Positions 1 through 9,043 are shown, counted from the stretch's first letter. The stretch: DNA of 36,442 bases from CBDVBL01 sp965555375 (GCA_965555375.1 CBEWDL010000009.1:1-36442), one strand, 5' to 3'. The notes: generated by a model not told the origin, from the sequence alone. Made by a program: numbers and translations.

Positions 1-162
1 CCGGCTTGGCCTCGTCCGCAGGTTTTTCCTCCAGTGGCTTTTCGACAGGCTCTTCCGGCCTGGCCTCGTCCGCAGGTTTTTCATCCAGAGGCTTTTCAAC
101 AGGCTCTTCCGGCTTGGCCTCGTCCGCAGGTTTTTCCTCCAGTGGCTTTTCGACAGGCTCTT
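1..162 (-). repeat. 54-bp tandem repeats encoding the S1 C-terminal tail
   Basis: Three consecutive near-identical 54-bp units start at 1, 55 and 109 and differ by only a few bases. They lie in frame within rpsA, and each encodes 18 residues of the form EEPVEKPLEEKPADEAKP with D/E and R/K swaps. The array runs off the window, so the copy number is unknown. The near identity of the DNA suggests recent expansion. Confidence 0.9.
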
Positions 163-2146
163 CGGCCGCTGGCTGATCCGCTATTTTCGTCTCGGCTGGA
201 GGCTCACTTTCAGGCGGTATTATATCTATTCCCTCTTTGTCTTCCACGATATCGGAGACGGGTACTGCTTTCGTCGGATGCTTCGCTATGTATGCCTCCA
301 TCTCCTCTTTTTCGCGGCCGGAGAAATAGGCTTCGACAGAGAGGATGATTCGTCTGTTATGAGTATCGAACTCTATAACTCTTAAAGGCAGCTCGTCCCC
401 CTCCGAAAATGCATCTGCAGGCCGACTCATGTCTCGCTTCCCAAGTTGATTGGCGGGCACGAAACCCTCGACATCACCGGTGAGGTTGACTATAACTCCC
501 CTGTCAAGCAACCTCGATATGATACCCATGGTCTCCGTGCTGACAGCGTAGTTCATCTGCAGCTCCGGCCAGGGGTCCTGCTTAACCTGCTTGTGCCCGA
601 GCGAGATCCGGCGGTTCTCTTTATCTATTCCCAGTATGATCACCTCGACCCTATCTCCCCGGTTCATGATTTCAGACGGGTGCTGAATCCTCTTGGTCCA
701 GGACATATCCGAGATATGCACGAGGCCGTCAATTCCCTCTTCAATCTCGACAAAAGCGCCGAACGTCGTCAAATTTCGCACTTTGCCGATCACCTTGGTA
801 CCCACCGGATACTTCAGATCAAGGGTCTCCCAGGGATCCGGTTCAAGCTGTTTCAAGCCCAGAGAGATCTTTTCATTTTCCTTATCTACCGAGAGAACAA
901 TCGCCTCCACGTTATCCCCGGCGTTTAGCAGTTTCGATGGATGTTTGATATGCTGTGTCCAGGACATCTCAGAAATATGAATGAGTCCCTCAATTCCCTT
1001 TTCCAACTCGATGAAAGCGCCGTAGTCGGTAATGGATACGACCCTTCCGGTGATACGGCTTCCCACGGGGAACTTCTCGTCAACCTTCTCCCACGGATAA
1101 GGAGTAAGCTGCTTCAGACCCAGGGAGATCCTGCCGCTGGACTTGTCGAAATCCAGAATCTTGACGTCTATATCCTGCTGAAGCTGAACGACCTCCGAAG
1201 GGTGATTGATCCTCCCCCATGACATATCGGTTATATGCAAAAGCCCGTCCACTCCGCCGAGGTCGATGAAAACACCAAAATCGGTGATATTCTTGATGAC
1301 ACCCTTGCGAACCTGTCCAGGCTCAATTTCCTTCAGTAACTGGTCACGCATTTTTTCACGTTCTCGCTCAAGGACCACCCGACGCGAAACCACGATATTT
1401 CTGCGGCTCTTGTTGATCTTGATGATTTTCAGTTCCATGGCCGTGCCAAGCAAGGCATTGAAATCGGGAACCTGCCGCAGGGCGATTTGCGAACCCGGAA
1501 GGAAGGCCTCTACCCCGAAGAGATCGATAACCATACCCCCTTTAATGCGCCGCATGACTTTGCCTTCGACGGTCTGGCCGGCGTCGTGGGCTTCCTTTAT
1601 ATTGTCCCAAACCCGCATGAAGTCGGCCTTCTGCTTGGATAAGACAAGCTGGCCATCATTGTTCTCTATGGCATCCAGGTAAACGTCGATTTTCTCCCCG
1701 ACCTGCACGTTTATCGGCTCCGGAAATTCGGAAATCGATATAATACCCTCCGACTTGAAGCCAACATCGACAATAATATCGTCGCGGGTAACGCCCATGA
1801 CCGTGCCTTCAACAACCTCGCCCTCTCTGATATCCTGCAGGGTGCCCTCATACATTTTCAATTGCTGATCAAACTCCTCCGGGGAGTATTCCTGCATTTC
1901 GATATCTTCTGCGGTCAAGACGGGTTCGATTTCAACCTTTTTGACCTTCTGGCGAGCAACTTTAGTCCGGGTTTTCCTTACCGCTTTTTTGGTTTTCCTG
2001 GCTGCGGCTGTCGCCTTCACAGCTTTCTTTGCGGTGGCTTTCTCGCGTGATTCCGCTCTGGCTTTAGCCGTTCTGCTCTTGGCACCACCTCCCGTTTTAG
2101 TCTTTACCGACGCTTTCTTCTCTGCAGCCTTTTTCTTTGCTGGCAT
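1..2146 (-). CDS. rpsA: 30S ribosomal protein S1 (C-terminus cut by window edge)
   Basis: Ribosomal protein S1 binds mRNA on the 30S subunit and helps initiation. I translated this gene from the reverse strand; it begins at ATG 2146 behind an AAGGAGG Shine-Dalgarno and runs off the left edge after about 715 codons. Six S1/OB domains can be followed. Domains 3 to 5 are the best conserved, with GVFIDLGGVDGLLHI, GAFIELEKGIEGLIHI and GAFVEIEEGIDGLVHI cores; domains 1, 2 and 6 are more divergent. An unusual N-terminal extension of about 60 residues is rich in Ala, Lys and Arg. After domain 6 comes an acidic Pro/Glu/Lys tail made of 18-residue repeats that continues past the edge. It lies downstream of plsC, and the order cmk-plsC-rpsA resembles arrangements known in other bacteria. 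A promoter in the 2163-2269 gap suggests separate expression. Identity is secure; the C-terminal end is unknown. Confidence 0.96.
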   Translation of the reverse strand, partial: MPAKKKAAEKKASVKTKTGGGAKSRTAKARAESREKATAKKAVKATAAARKTKKAVRKTRTKVARQKVKKVEIEPVLTAEDIEMQEYSPEEFDQQLKMYEGTLQDIREGEVVEGTVMGVTRDDIIVDVGFKSEGIISISEFPEPINVQVGEKIDVYLDAIENNDGQLVLSKQKADFMRVWDNIKEAHDAGQTVEGKVMRRIKGGMVIDLFGVEAFLPGSQIALRQVPDFNALLGTAMELKIIKINKSRRNIVVSRRVVLEREREKMRDQLLKEIEPGQVRKGVIKNITDFGVFIDLGGVDGLLHITDMSWGRINHPSEVVQLQQDIDVKILDFDKSSGRISLGLKQLTPYPWEKVDEKFPVGSRITGRVVSITDYGAFIELEKGIEGLIHISEMSWTQHIKHPSKLLNAGDNVEAIVLSVDKENEKISLGLKQLEPDPWETLDLKYPVGTKVIGKVRNLTTFGAFVEIEEGIDGLVHISDMSWTKRIQHPSEIMNRGDRVEVIILGIDKENRRISLGHKQVKQDPWPELQMNYAVSTETMGIISRLLDRGVIVNLTGDVEGFVPANQLGKRDMSRPADAFSEGDELPLRVIEFDTHNRRIILSVEAYFSGREKEEMEAYIAKHPTKAVPVSDIVEDKEGIDIIPPESEPPAETKIADQPAAEEPVEKPLEEKPADEAKPEEPVEKPLDEKPADEARPEEPVEKPLEEKPADEAKP

Positions 2147-2228
2147 TCCTACAAATCCTCCTTAGCACAAAATCAATTCCCCCTGAGGGGTCCCCCAATT
2201 TAAGATTATCGGGAGATTATTGAAAAAC

Positions 2229-2256
2229 AATATAAGAAATTCCCAATGCCTGGCAA
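2229..2256 (-). promoter_or_regulatory. Candidate sigma70 promoter of rpsA
   Basis: On the minus strand TTGCCA (2256-2251) and TATATT (2234-2229) are separated by 16 bases, 83 bases upstream of the rpsA start. The predicted leader contains a small CCCC/GGGG hairpin near 2180-2195. The call rests on consensus match only. Confidence 0.45.
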
Positions 2257-2269
2257 ATGTTTTTTGCAT

Positions 2270-2905
2270 CTATTTGGAGATCGGAGAACGGCTTAAAGCT
2301 GCTTCTTCTTTCAAAAGCCGGATTCTCTCCATGACCTCCGCTACGATGGCTCTATATCCATCTTTATCATCCGAGGTCTTCGAGAGCCATTCCGGAGTAA
2401 GAGGCTTGCCAAAACTTATCACCAGCCTCTTCCCGGTGAACGGCAATCGCAGAAAACGGTTGGAGTTTTCGATGTAGGCCGGCACGATGGAGACCATAGC
2501 GTGGCGGGCCAGCATTCCGATACCCGGTTTCCCGCGCCCCAGCTCGCCGGTTTTGCTGCGGGTTCCCTCGGGGAATAATATCAGCCCGAAACCTTTCTGA
2601 AGGATCTCCTCCGACCGAACCAGAGCGTTGCGGTCGAAAACGCCTCTGTTTACCGGAATGGCGTTTAAGTTTTTGATCAAGGTTCTCAAAATCGGATTTT
2701 TGAAAAGCTCTCTTTTAGCCAGGAAATATACTTCCCGCCCCAGGGAGGAACCCACGAACGGCGGATCGCCCGCGGCGATATGATTGGAGGCTATAATGAT
2801 GCCGCCCTTAGACGGTATGTTCTCCCTGCCGTTAATCCTCAGGCGGCAATAGAGAACAAGAAATGTCCTGATAATAATCCAGCAGATTCTATAAAACGGT
2901 TTCAC
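2270..2905 (-). CDS. plsC: 1-acyl-sn-glycerol-3-phosphate acyltransferase
   Basis: PlsC transfers an acyl chain to lysophosphatidic acid to give phosphatidic acid, the second acylation step of phospholipid synthesis at the inner membrane. The 211-residue protein has a hydrophobic N-terminus, the catalytic HX4D motif NHIAAGD (His42, Asp47), the acceptor-binding block FPEGTRS (111-117) and the VPAYI block (141-145) typical of the family. It starts at GTG 2905, and the GTGA overlaps the stop of cmk, so translation is probably coupled. Length and motifs are normal. Acyl-chain preference cannot be read from the sequence, and other members of this superfamily act on related lysophospholipids. Confidence 0.92.
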   Translation of the reverse strand: MKPFYRICWIIIRTFLVLYCRLRINGRENIPSKGGIIIASNHIAAGDPPFVGSSLGREVYFLAKRELFKNPILRTLIKNLNAIPVNRGVFDRNALVRSEEILQKGFGLILFPEGTRSKTGELGRGKPGIGMLARHAMVSIVPAYIENSNRFLRLPFTGKRLVISFGKPLTPEWLSKTSDDKDGYRAIVAEVMERIRLLKEEAALSRSPISK

Positions 2906-3582
2906 GATATTCCCAGCTTTTCGCAGGCTAATTCATAAACCTTTTCCACCTGACCGTTTAGCGACATGTCGGTGGTATCTATCTTGATGGCGTCATCGGC
3001 CTTCTTCAAAGGTGAGTGATCCCGTCCCGAATCAAAGAGATCTCTTGATGAAAGCGACGCCGCTTGCTCCTCTATGGAGGTCGTTATGCCGACTCCATCC
3101 AGCTGACGGCACCGTCTTATCGACCTGGTCTGCAGATCGGCAACCAGAAAGATTTTCAAGTCAGCATCAGGAAACACGACCGTTCCCATGTCCCTTCCCT
3201 CGGCCACGATATCGGCCTTCCGTGCGAATTTCCGCTGAAGCTCAACCATTTTTTCTCTGACCCCTTTATAGGACGATACCAGCGAGACTCCGGCATCAAT
3301 CCTCGGTTCGCGGATCAGCAGAGTGACTTCTTTACCGTCGAGGAAAAATCTATCTTCATTCTCTCCGGGAACGATTTTGATCTTCACTTTCCCTGCGATA
3401 TCTATTACCTGCGCTTCGTCGTTTAAATCTATTCCTTTATCCATGGCGGCCAGGGTCACGCTGCGATACATTGCTCCGGTATCGAGATAGGTAAATCCCA
3501 GCCTTTGGGCCAGGAGCCTGGCCGTGCTGCTTTTACCGGAACCGGCAGGCCCATCTATAGCTATAACGCTATGCTTTCTCAT
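2902..3582 (-). CDS. cmk: Cytidylate kinase
   Basis: CMP/dCMP kinase phosphorylates CMP and dCMP with ATP in the cytoplasm for nucleotide salvage. The 226-residue protein opens with the P-loop GPAGSGKSS (11-19), followed by the YLDTGAMYR nucleoside-binding block near residues 32-40 and the EGRDMGTVVFPDAD segment of the family. Its start ATG (3582) overlaps the rluB stop in an ATGA arrangement, and its stop overlaps the plsC start, so it sits in the middle of a translationally coupled run. The length is typical and nothing is missing. Confidence 0.96.
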   Translation of the reverse strand: MRKHSVIAIDGPAGSGKSSTARLLAQRLGFTYLDTGAMYRSVTLAAMDKGIDLNDEAQVIDIAGKVKIKIVPGENEDRFFLDGKEVTLLIREPRIDAGVSLVSSYKGVREKMVELQRKFARKADIVAEGRDMGTVVFPDADLKIFLVADLQTRSIRRCRQLDGVGITTSIEEQAASLSSRDLFDSGRDHSPLKKADDAIKIDTTDMSLNGQVEKVYELACEKLGIS

Positions 3583-4295
3583 AGGCCGACCGATGATTTC
3601 AACATTTCAACTTCCTGTTGCTTCAGACGGCGATATGCTCCCGCCTTCAGGCTGCTCAGTTTGATTCCGCCGTATTCCACCCTCTGCAGGGTTATTACGG
3701 AATGCCCTATGACCCGGCACATTCGCCTTATCTGACGCTTTCGTCCTTCATGAATAGTCATATATAATCTACTGGATTTCTTGGTGCGCGATATTAATTC
3801 AACCTCCGCCGGCCAGGTTACACCATCGTCAAGCTCTATACCGTTTCGGAGCTTTTCGATCTTCTCATCTGGAATAAAACCCTCGCATTTCACCAGATAT
3901 TTCTTATCGATCTTATATCGAGGGTGCGTTAACCTGAAAGCCAATTGACCATCGTCTGTGAGAAGCAAAAGCCCGGAGGAATCTAAGTCGAGACGGCCCA
4001 CCGGACGCACCAGCTGCCGGTATTTCTTGACCAGATCGAGCACAATAGGGCGCCTGAAGTTGTCCTTACAGGTTACCAGATAGCCGACCGGTTTGTTTAA
4101 CAAAATATAAACGAATTCCTCGGGCAGTGTGACCGGTTTGCCATCGAAAGTGATCTCATCAGCCGTCTCGTCCACAACGCTGCCGAGTGTGGTTACGATC
4201 TTGCCATTGACAGCGATGCGCTTCTGCTCCAGCAGCAGATCGGCTGCTCTGCGGGATGCTATACCGGCTTTGGCAAGAAATTTATTCAGTCTCAT
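3579..4295 (-). CDS. rluB: RluB/RsuA-family 23S rRNA pseudouridine synthase
   Basis: This family isomerises specific uridines in rRNA to pseudouridine. The 238-residue protein has an N-terminal S4 RNA-binding domain (residues 1-45, beginning MRLNKFLAKAGIASRR). A catalytic domain follows with the signature GRLDLDSSGLLLLTDDG, where Asp103 is the expected nucleophile, and then EGRKRQIRRM. It overlaps the end of scpB by 14 bases. The neighbourhood scpB-rluB-cmk is common in bacteria and supports RluB rather than RsuA or RluE, but the exact target uridine is inferred from context. Confidence 0.92.
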   Translation of the reverse strand: MRLNKFLAKAGIASRRAADLLLEQKRIAVNGKIVTTLGSVVDETADEITFDGKPVTLPEEFVYILLNKPVGYLVTCKDNFRRPIVLDLVKKYRQLVRPVGRLDLDSSGLLLLTDDGQLAFRLTHPRYKIDKKYLVKCEGFIPDEKIEKLRNGIELDDGVTWPAEVELISRTKKSSRLYMTIHEGRKRQIRRMCRVIGHSVITLQRVEYGGIKLSSLKAGAYRRLKQQEVEMLKSSVGL

Positions 4296-4944
4296 CGGCT
4301 GGCGCCGTCGATTCGGTTTCCTCAGGAGGCCTTCTCATAACCAATTTCTTATCCGTACCTTTATCACCGGCCGTATCAGGAATCGGCAGCTCCGAAAGGT
4401 CGGAAATGCCGAAAAACTCCAGGAAATCTCTGGTCGTTCCGTATAGTAATGGCCGTCCCGGGCCGTCGGATCTACCGCGCACTTCTATCAGGCCCCTCTC
4501 GAGCAGAGTCCGTATCACGCCGTCGGGATTTACACCCCTGATACGCTCGATCTCCGATTTGACCACCGGCTGTTTATAAGCCACGATAGAAAGAACCTCC
4601 AGCGCTGCCCTGGAAAGCTTGACTGGCCGCGGAATCTCGGCCAGGCGCTTGATATAGCGGTCGAATTCCGGGAGCGTGAAAAATCTATATTTATCGCCGA
4701 ATTCTTCGATTCGGAAGGATCTCCCCCATTCGATATATTTTTGATTTAGCTGCTCGATTATGGCGGCCACCTTTCGCTTATCACGCCCTATAATGCGACC
4801 GATTTCTCTGTCGCTCAACGGCTGCGGCGAAGCAAAAAGCAAAGCCTCGACCGCCGTGGCCGACTCACTTTCAAGAAGATCCGAAAATCTGTTTTCGAAT
4901 TCCCCGGTTTCTAATGATTCTTTGATATCCCGCTCGTCCTGCAA
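4282..4944 (-). CDS. scpB: Segregation and condensation protein B
   Basis: ScpB is the winged-helix (kite) subunit that works with ScpA and SMC in chromosome condensation and segregation. The 220-residue protein has the first winged-helix segment (ALLFASPQPLSDREIGRIIG), the conserved SIVAYKQPVVKSEIERIRG block and the GRPLLYGTT segment of the second winged helix, and ends in a charged tail. The surprise is its distance from scpA: a secreted-protein gene of 1.6 kb lies between them, its stop only 9 bases from the scpB start. The start at 4944 is accepted because it is the first ATG before the conserved region. Confidence 0.94.
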   Translation of the reverse strand: MQDERDIKESLETGEFENRFSDLLESESATAVEALLFASPQPLSDREIGRIIGRDKRKVAAIIEQLNQKYIEWGRSFRIEEFGDKYRFFTLPEFDRYIKRLAEIPRPVKLSRAALEVLSIVAYKQPVVKSEIERIRGVNPDGVIRTLLERGLIEVRGRSDGPGRPLLYGTTRDFLEFFGISDLSELPIPDTAGDKGTDKKLVMRRPPEETESTAPADETE

Positions 4945-4953
4945 TCCCGGCTC

Positions 4954-6564
4954 CTATTTCAAATATAACATTTTCCCTTGTTGCTTTGATAATCCCAGCT
5001 CCACCTCGTACAGTAAGATGCCTCCCGCAAGATCCGCCGGAGCCGTCCAGTTCAGCCGATTCAAGCCCGGATCGCACCATCCTTGACTGCTCGAGATAAG
5101 ACGGCCTCCAATATCGTATATCCTGATCTCATACCTGTCTCTATCAGGAGTGTCGAATACAATTGACACCGACCGATTGAAGGGATTCGGAAACGCCCCT
5201 TTAAGCTCGAATTCTGTCGGGCTGGGGCAATCGCCGGCAATGAAAGTATGATTACTGTCAATGTGCGCCCTATATAAATAAGAGGTTGTCCCCCCTATGG
5301 GAAGTCCCTCGTACCGCCATACCGGCATCATAATGACTTTCTCGCATTCGGCGAAATCGATGACCGCAAAAGTAGTATGCACCCGATTTTGAACCTTGTA
5401 AATTTCATATTCCACTCTTGATGAATTTCGAACCGCAACAACGCAAACCGATTGATCATCGTCAGTGGGATTGTAATATTCAATTACCAGGGCACCCTTA
5501 TTTATTTCGGGCTTCTGAAAATCTATATAGGCTCCCGAAACATTTTGCTGGTCCAGCGGCTGTTCCATCCATTCGACAGGATAACTATAATGTATCCGGG
5601 CTTCGTAAACGGTCTCGTTGAAAAAAGCCGCTTCCTCATAAAAACCGGGACGATAATTCGGGCCGGTAAAATAGTTCCAGATGATATGCCGGCAGTATTC
5701 GTCATTGAAGTCAAGTTCAAATTCATCAAAAGCCAGTCTTACCGCCTCCATCGCGAAACTGAAGGATGCGAACTTTTCCCAGCACCTCCTGATTATCCAG
5801 GGACCGATTTTTTCCGAAAGAAACTGAGGGAATAACCACGCACCATAGATAAACAACCCCTCAGTCTGATAGAGGGAAAGATGAAGCTGCGGCAGATAAT
5901 CAGGCAGATCATAATACACATCGTTTATATCATCGAAAACCATCTCCTCGGCCCAGGCCGCGCACGACTCGAACCACCACGGCGTGGCATCCGTAGAATA
6001 TGCTCGATAGGCAAACTGAACCGCATGGAAATACTCGTGAGCGGCGGAGACTTTTAGAAAAGGATATGGATCATCGGGGTAGCGCGGGGTGCGCATGTCC
6101 TTGCCAAGTTGTATATATGATGTGTAAGCGGGTCTACCAGGATATTGATTTGATGGGCTTTCGGGTGAAGTCAATGCCGGCACTTCAGTTATGTAAATAT
6201 CGTAGAGCGAGTCTCCGCCTTCATCACCGTCGAAAGGAGGGGGATCATAACCCAATTCGACGATAAAAACCTGATGCGAATGATGCAAGAATTCAGAAAG
6301 CCTGTTTACATAATCCGGAATACCGTCGGGCGGATCGATATCCTCATCAGGATGGTAGACGGCACGAGGCCCTTCGGTATCGTAATGGATCCGGAAAATA
6401 CCATCAGGGGTAGCCCAGCTATGCTGCATGTCCGGCCGGATGAGAATCAATCCATCGCCGCCGGAGCAGCTTAACCTTGAAATTAAATCCGCAGTCGCAC
6501 AGGCGAAAACATCCGCTTCCAGGGCAAAGAAAATGGAAACTATGATCGTGATCGCTCGCATCAA
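4954..6564 (-). CDS. Secreted metalloprotease-like protein with C-terminal sorting/Ig-like domain
   Basis: This 536-residue protein begins with a signal peptide (about residues 1-21, ending DVFA). It contains a zinc-protease motif HEYFH (His176, Glu177, His180), followed by WWFESCAAWAEE (196-207), which may supply further ligands. This layout resembles the MXAN_6640-type putative metalloproteases. Acidic segments such as DGIPDYV and GDSLYDIYI look like calcium-binding stretches. The last 80 residues carry FPNPFN and a beta-rich IRIYDIGGRL segment, typical of FlgD-like/type A C-terminal sorting domains used for export or surface attachment in the FCB group. The start ATG overlaps the scpA stop (ATGA), so it is co-translated within the scpA-scpB operon. 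The substrate is unknown. Confidence 0.8.
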   Translation of the reverse strand: MMRAITIIVSIFFALEADVFACATADLISRLSCSGGDGLILIRPDMQHSWATPDGIFRIHYDTEGPRAVYHPDEDIDPPDGIPDYVNRLSEFLHHSHQVFIVELGYDPPPFDGDEGGDSLYDIYITEVPALTSPESPSNQYPGRPAYTSYIQLGKDMRTPRYPDDPYPFLKVSAAHEYFHAVQFAYRAYSTDATPWWFESCAAWAEEMVFDDINDVYYDLPDYLPQLHLSLYQTEGLFIYGAWLFPQFLSEKIGPWIIRRCWEKFASFSFAMEAVRLAFDEFELDFNDEYCRHIIWNYFTGPNYRPGFYEEAAFFNETVYEARIHYSYPVEWMEQPLDQQNVSGAYIDFQKPEINKGALVIEYYNPTDDDQSVCVVAVRNSSRVEYEIYKVQNRVHTTFAVIDFAECEKVIMMPVWRYEGLPIGGTTSYLYRAHIDSNHTFIAGDCPSPTEFELKGAFPNPFNRSVSIVFDTPDRDRYEIRIYDIGGRLISSSQGWCDPGLNRLNWTAPADLAGGILLYEVELGLSKQQGKMLYLK

Positions 6565-7319
6565 TTCTCCGGTGCGTCAACGGGCATGGGTGAACGCTTA
6601 TAGACTCTTATGGTTGAGAATCGTTCAGCCTGTTCAACCCTTAAAACCCCTAATTTAACCAACTCCAGAAGAGCGATAAATGTTACCACCATTACGATTT
6701 TTCTAAAGTCGTCCTTGAAGAGCTCATCGAATTCCATCGAGTCCGTCTGTTCGAAGAGTGATAATATTTGATCTCTTCGCGCCTCGACCGTAATCTCAAG
6801 TGGTTCCAGCTCGTAGGATGATTCCGTCTCGACTTTACTCATTAGATCGCCAAAAGCGATCATCAGCGTCGTCAGATCCACCTTGACCAGCTCGGATTCG
6901 GGCGGGGGGATATCATATAGGGTATAGTCTCTTCTGGGATATCGTTGTTGCTGGCTAATCGCCATCTCTTCGAGTGCAGAGGAAACGTTCTTAAAATTCT
7001 TATATTCTTGCAGGGCACTGACAAGCTCGGTCCTGGGGTCTTCCCACTGCTCGTCATCTCCGGGCCTGGGAAGCAACATCTGGGCCTTGATTCTTATGAG
7101 AGCCGCCGCCATATATAAAAATTCGCCGGCGATTTCGAGGTTCAGCTCGCGGCAGGCTTCGAGATATGACAGATATTGTCTTGTAATCTCGGCGATCGGG
7201 ATATCGTATATATCCACTTCATCTTTTTTAATGAGATATAAAAGTAGATCCAGCGGGCCGTCGAAACTCCCGAGTTCGAATACGAGTTCGGCGGCTCTAT
7301 CGACAATTGTATCAGGCAT
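6561..7319 (-). CDS. scpA: Segregation and condensation protein A
   Basis: ScpA is the kleisin that bridges the SMC heads and binds the ScpB dimer. The 252-residue protein shows the hallmark N-terminal block FDGPLDLLLYLIKKDEVDIYD, followed by IPIAEITRQYLSY and the middle FLYMAAALIRIKAQMLLP helix. The C-terminal winged-helix segment (VTFIALLELVKLGVLRVEQ) is also present. It overlaps the trpS end by 8 bases upstream and the metalloprotease-like gene by 4 bases downstream. Length and domain content are normal. Confidence 0.95.
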   Translation of the reverse strand: MPDTIVDRAAELVFELGSFDGPLDLLLYLIKKDEVDIYDIPIAEITRQYLSYLEACRELNLEIAGEFLYMAAALIRIKAQMLLPRPGDDEQWEDPRTELVSALQEYKNFKNVSSALEEMAISQQQRYPRRDYTLYDIPPPESELVKVDLTTLMIAFGDLMSKVETESSYELEPLEITVEARRDQILSLFEQTDSMEFDELFKDDFRKIVMVVTFIALLELVKLGVLRVEQAERFSTIRVYKRSPMPVDAPEN

Positions 7320-8298
7320 TTCCCCTCGCCAGATTCATAGCCTTTCTAACATCATCCATCGTCGCCCGGGCACGTTCGCGGGCTTCCTGCGCACCCCTTT
7401 TGAGTATTCTTAAGACATATCCTTTATCTTTTTCAAGTTCTTTTCTCTTTGCCCGGAGCGGCGCCAGAACATTATTGATATTCTCCGCCACCCGCTTTTT
7501 GTCCTCGACACAGCCAAGCGACCCCGAAACGCATCCCTCATAGATATCTTTGGTATCGCCGGTGTAGACCTTGTGGAGGGCATATACAGGGCAGATCTCA
7601 GGTCGCCCCGGATCGCCTTTATATATCTTCTGAGGATCGGTGATCATCTTTTTTATCCTGGCGGCGGTCTCCTCGGGGGAATCGGCAAGCTTAATATCGT
7701 TGTCGTAAGATTTGCTCATCTTGCGCCCGTCGATACCCGGAATGGCAGGAAACTCTGAGAGGAGAGATTCCGGTTCGGGAAACACATTTCCGTAAAGGTT
7801 GTTGAATCGCCGGGCTACCTCCCGCGTAAGCTCGATATGCGGCAGCTGGTCTTTGCCAACCGGAACGGCGTCAGCCTTATATATGAGAATATCGGCGGCC
7901 TGGAGCAAGGGATAGCCAAGAAAGCCGTAAGTATCCAATCCCAGTGATTCAGATTTCTCCTTATAGGACGGCACCCTCTCCAGCCACGATATCGGTATCA
8001 GCATCGAAAAAAGCAAATGCAGCTCTGCATGCTCCTTAACATCGGATTGCACAAACATAGAACACTTCTCCGGATCCAACCCGGCGGCCAGAAAATCTAT
8101 GGTCGTTTCGAGGATTCTATCCTGGAGTCCGGCGGTGTCGTCAAAATCCGATGTAAGCGAATGCCAGTCCACGACACAAATGTGCATCCTGTACTCATCC
8201 TGCAGGGTTACCCAATTCCTCAAAGCACCCTCGTAGTTGCCCAGATGCAGCTTTCCCGTTGGCTGAACGCCGGAGAGTATGATCCTTTTGCCGCCCAA
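7312..8298 (-). CDS. trpS: Tryptophanyl-tRNA synthetase
   Basis: TrpRS charges tRNA-Trp with tryptophan in the cytoplasm. The 328-residue protein is a class I synthetase with the HIGH-type motif HLGN (18-21) after GVQPTGK and the KMSKS loop at 193-197 (GRKMSKSYDN). It starts at TTG 8298, supported by a GGAGGA Shine-Dalgarno six bases upstream. It is the first gene of the operon that continues through scpA to plsC. Trp residues occur in this protein at normal frequency and I see no leader-peptide attenuator upstream. Confidence 0.96.
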   Translation of the reverse strand: MGGKRIILSGVQPTGKLHLGNYEGALRNWVTLQDEYRMHICVVDWHSLTSDFDDTAGLQDRILETTIDFLAAGLDPEKCSMFVQSDVKEHAELHLLFSMLIPISWLERVPSYKEKSESLGLDTYGFLGYPLLQAADILIYKADAVPVGKDQLPHIELTREVARRFNNLYGNVFPEPESLLSEFPAIPGIDGRKMSKSYDNDIKLADSPEETAARIKKMITDPQKIYKGDPGRPEICPVYALHKVYTGDTKDIYEGCVSGSLGCVEDKKRVAENINNVLAPLRAKRKELEKDKGYVLRILKRGAQEARERARATMDDVRKAMNLARGNA

Positions 8299-8443
8299 AT
8301 ATTCCTCCGTTTATCCAGGTTAAGTCAATAATCCCACCGCGAATATTGTGGATATGGTCTATAATCCCCATCCCGCCTGAGTTCGGTCGAAATGGCCGTA
8401 AGGCCGATTCCGGGCCTGGTGGGTGCTCGCTTTCTCCCGATCA

Positions 8444-8950
8444 TTAATCCATGAAGAGATATTGCCGCCAGCGGTTATCGGAGACACCGATGAACTGCCG
8501 GATGAATGTGATATGGTTGGGCCTGCGAGGCTTCCTGACCAGCCTCAGACCCACCTGGTCAGGGTAGTGATGCCCCTTTTTATTATTACAGTCATGGCAG
8601 GCGCAAACCAGGTTCTCCCAGGTATCTTCGCCTCCATATATCTTGGGGACCACGTGATCAACTGTCATCTGCCCCCTTTTCCTGCCGCAATACTGGCAGC
8701 GGCCTCCATCCCGCTTTACTATATTCTTGCGAGTCAACATGATTCTCTTGACGGGGACCTTGACGTAATATTCCAGACGGATAACCGACGGTACAGATAT
8801 CTCGAACCTCTGAGACCTCAAAGTATGGCCGTCCAGCGTTTCGACTATCTGCGCCTTTCCCAGATACGTCATTATTACGGCGCGCTTCACTGTGCAAACA
8901 GAAAGCGGCTCGAAATTTTGATTTAAGATCAGGACCTGTCTGTAGATCAT
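8444..8950 (-). CDS. HNH endonuclease family protein
   Basis: This is a 168-residue member of a widespread bacterial HNH family of unknown cellular role. The N-terminus has the family's VLNQN-like block (QVLILNQNFEPLSVCTVKRA). A zinc-binding pair CQYC (85-88), the catalytic VDHVVPK (97-103) and a second pair CHDC (118-121) form the HNH nuclease, and FIRQFIGV closes the protein. An upstream in-frame ATG at 9031 exists, but I choose 8950 because family homology begins there and because a promoter (8968-8995) would place the transcription start just upstream. The RNA- or DNA-cleaving function is not established for this family. Confidence 0.85.
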   Translation of the reverse strand: MIYRQVLILNQNFEPLSVCTVKRAVIMTYLGKAQIVETLDGHTLRSQRFEISVPSVIRLEYYVKVPVKRIMLTRKNIVKRDGGRCQYCGRKRGQMTVDHVVPKIYGGEDTWENLVCACHDCNNKKGHHYPDQVGLRLVRKPRRPNHITFIRQFIGVSDNRWRQYLFMD

Positions 8951-8967
8951 GGCTACCCTATCGATAG

Positions 8968-8995
8968 AATTTACATAAGTAAATGGAATTGTCAA
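8968..8995 (-). promoter_or_regulatory. Promoter of the HNH gene
   Basis: On the minus strand TTGACA (8995-8990) and TAAATT (8973-8968) have a 16-base spacer. The predicted start of transcription is about 11 bases before ATG 8950, which supports that start codon over the upstream one. Confidence 0.6.
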
Positions 8996-9043
8996 CATCG
9001 ATTTTGGAAACTCTATACGCCGTATAAGCATAGCCGGTTATCC

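Noticed and set aside
34..1682. Several plus-strand ORFs over the left end
   Set aside because: They are antisense shadows of rpsA, whose reverse-strand reading gives six clear S1 domains.
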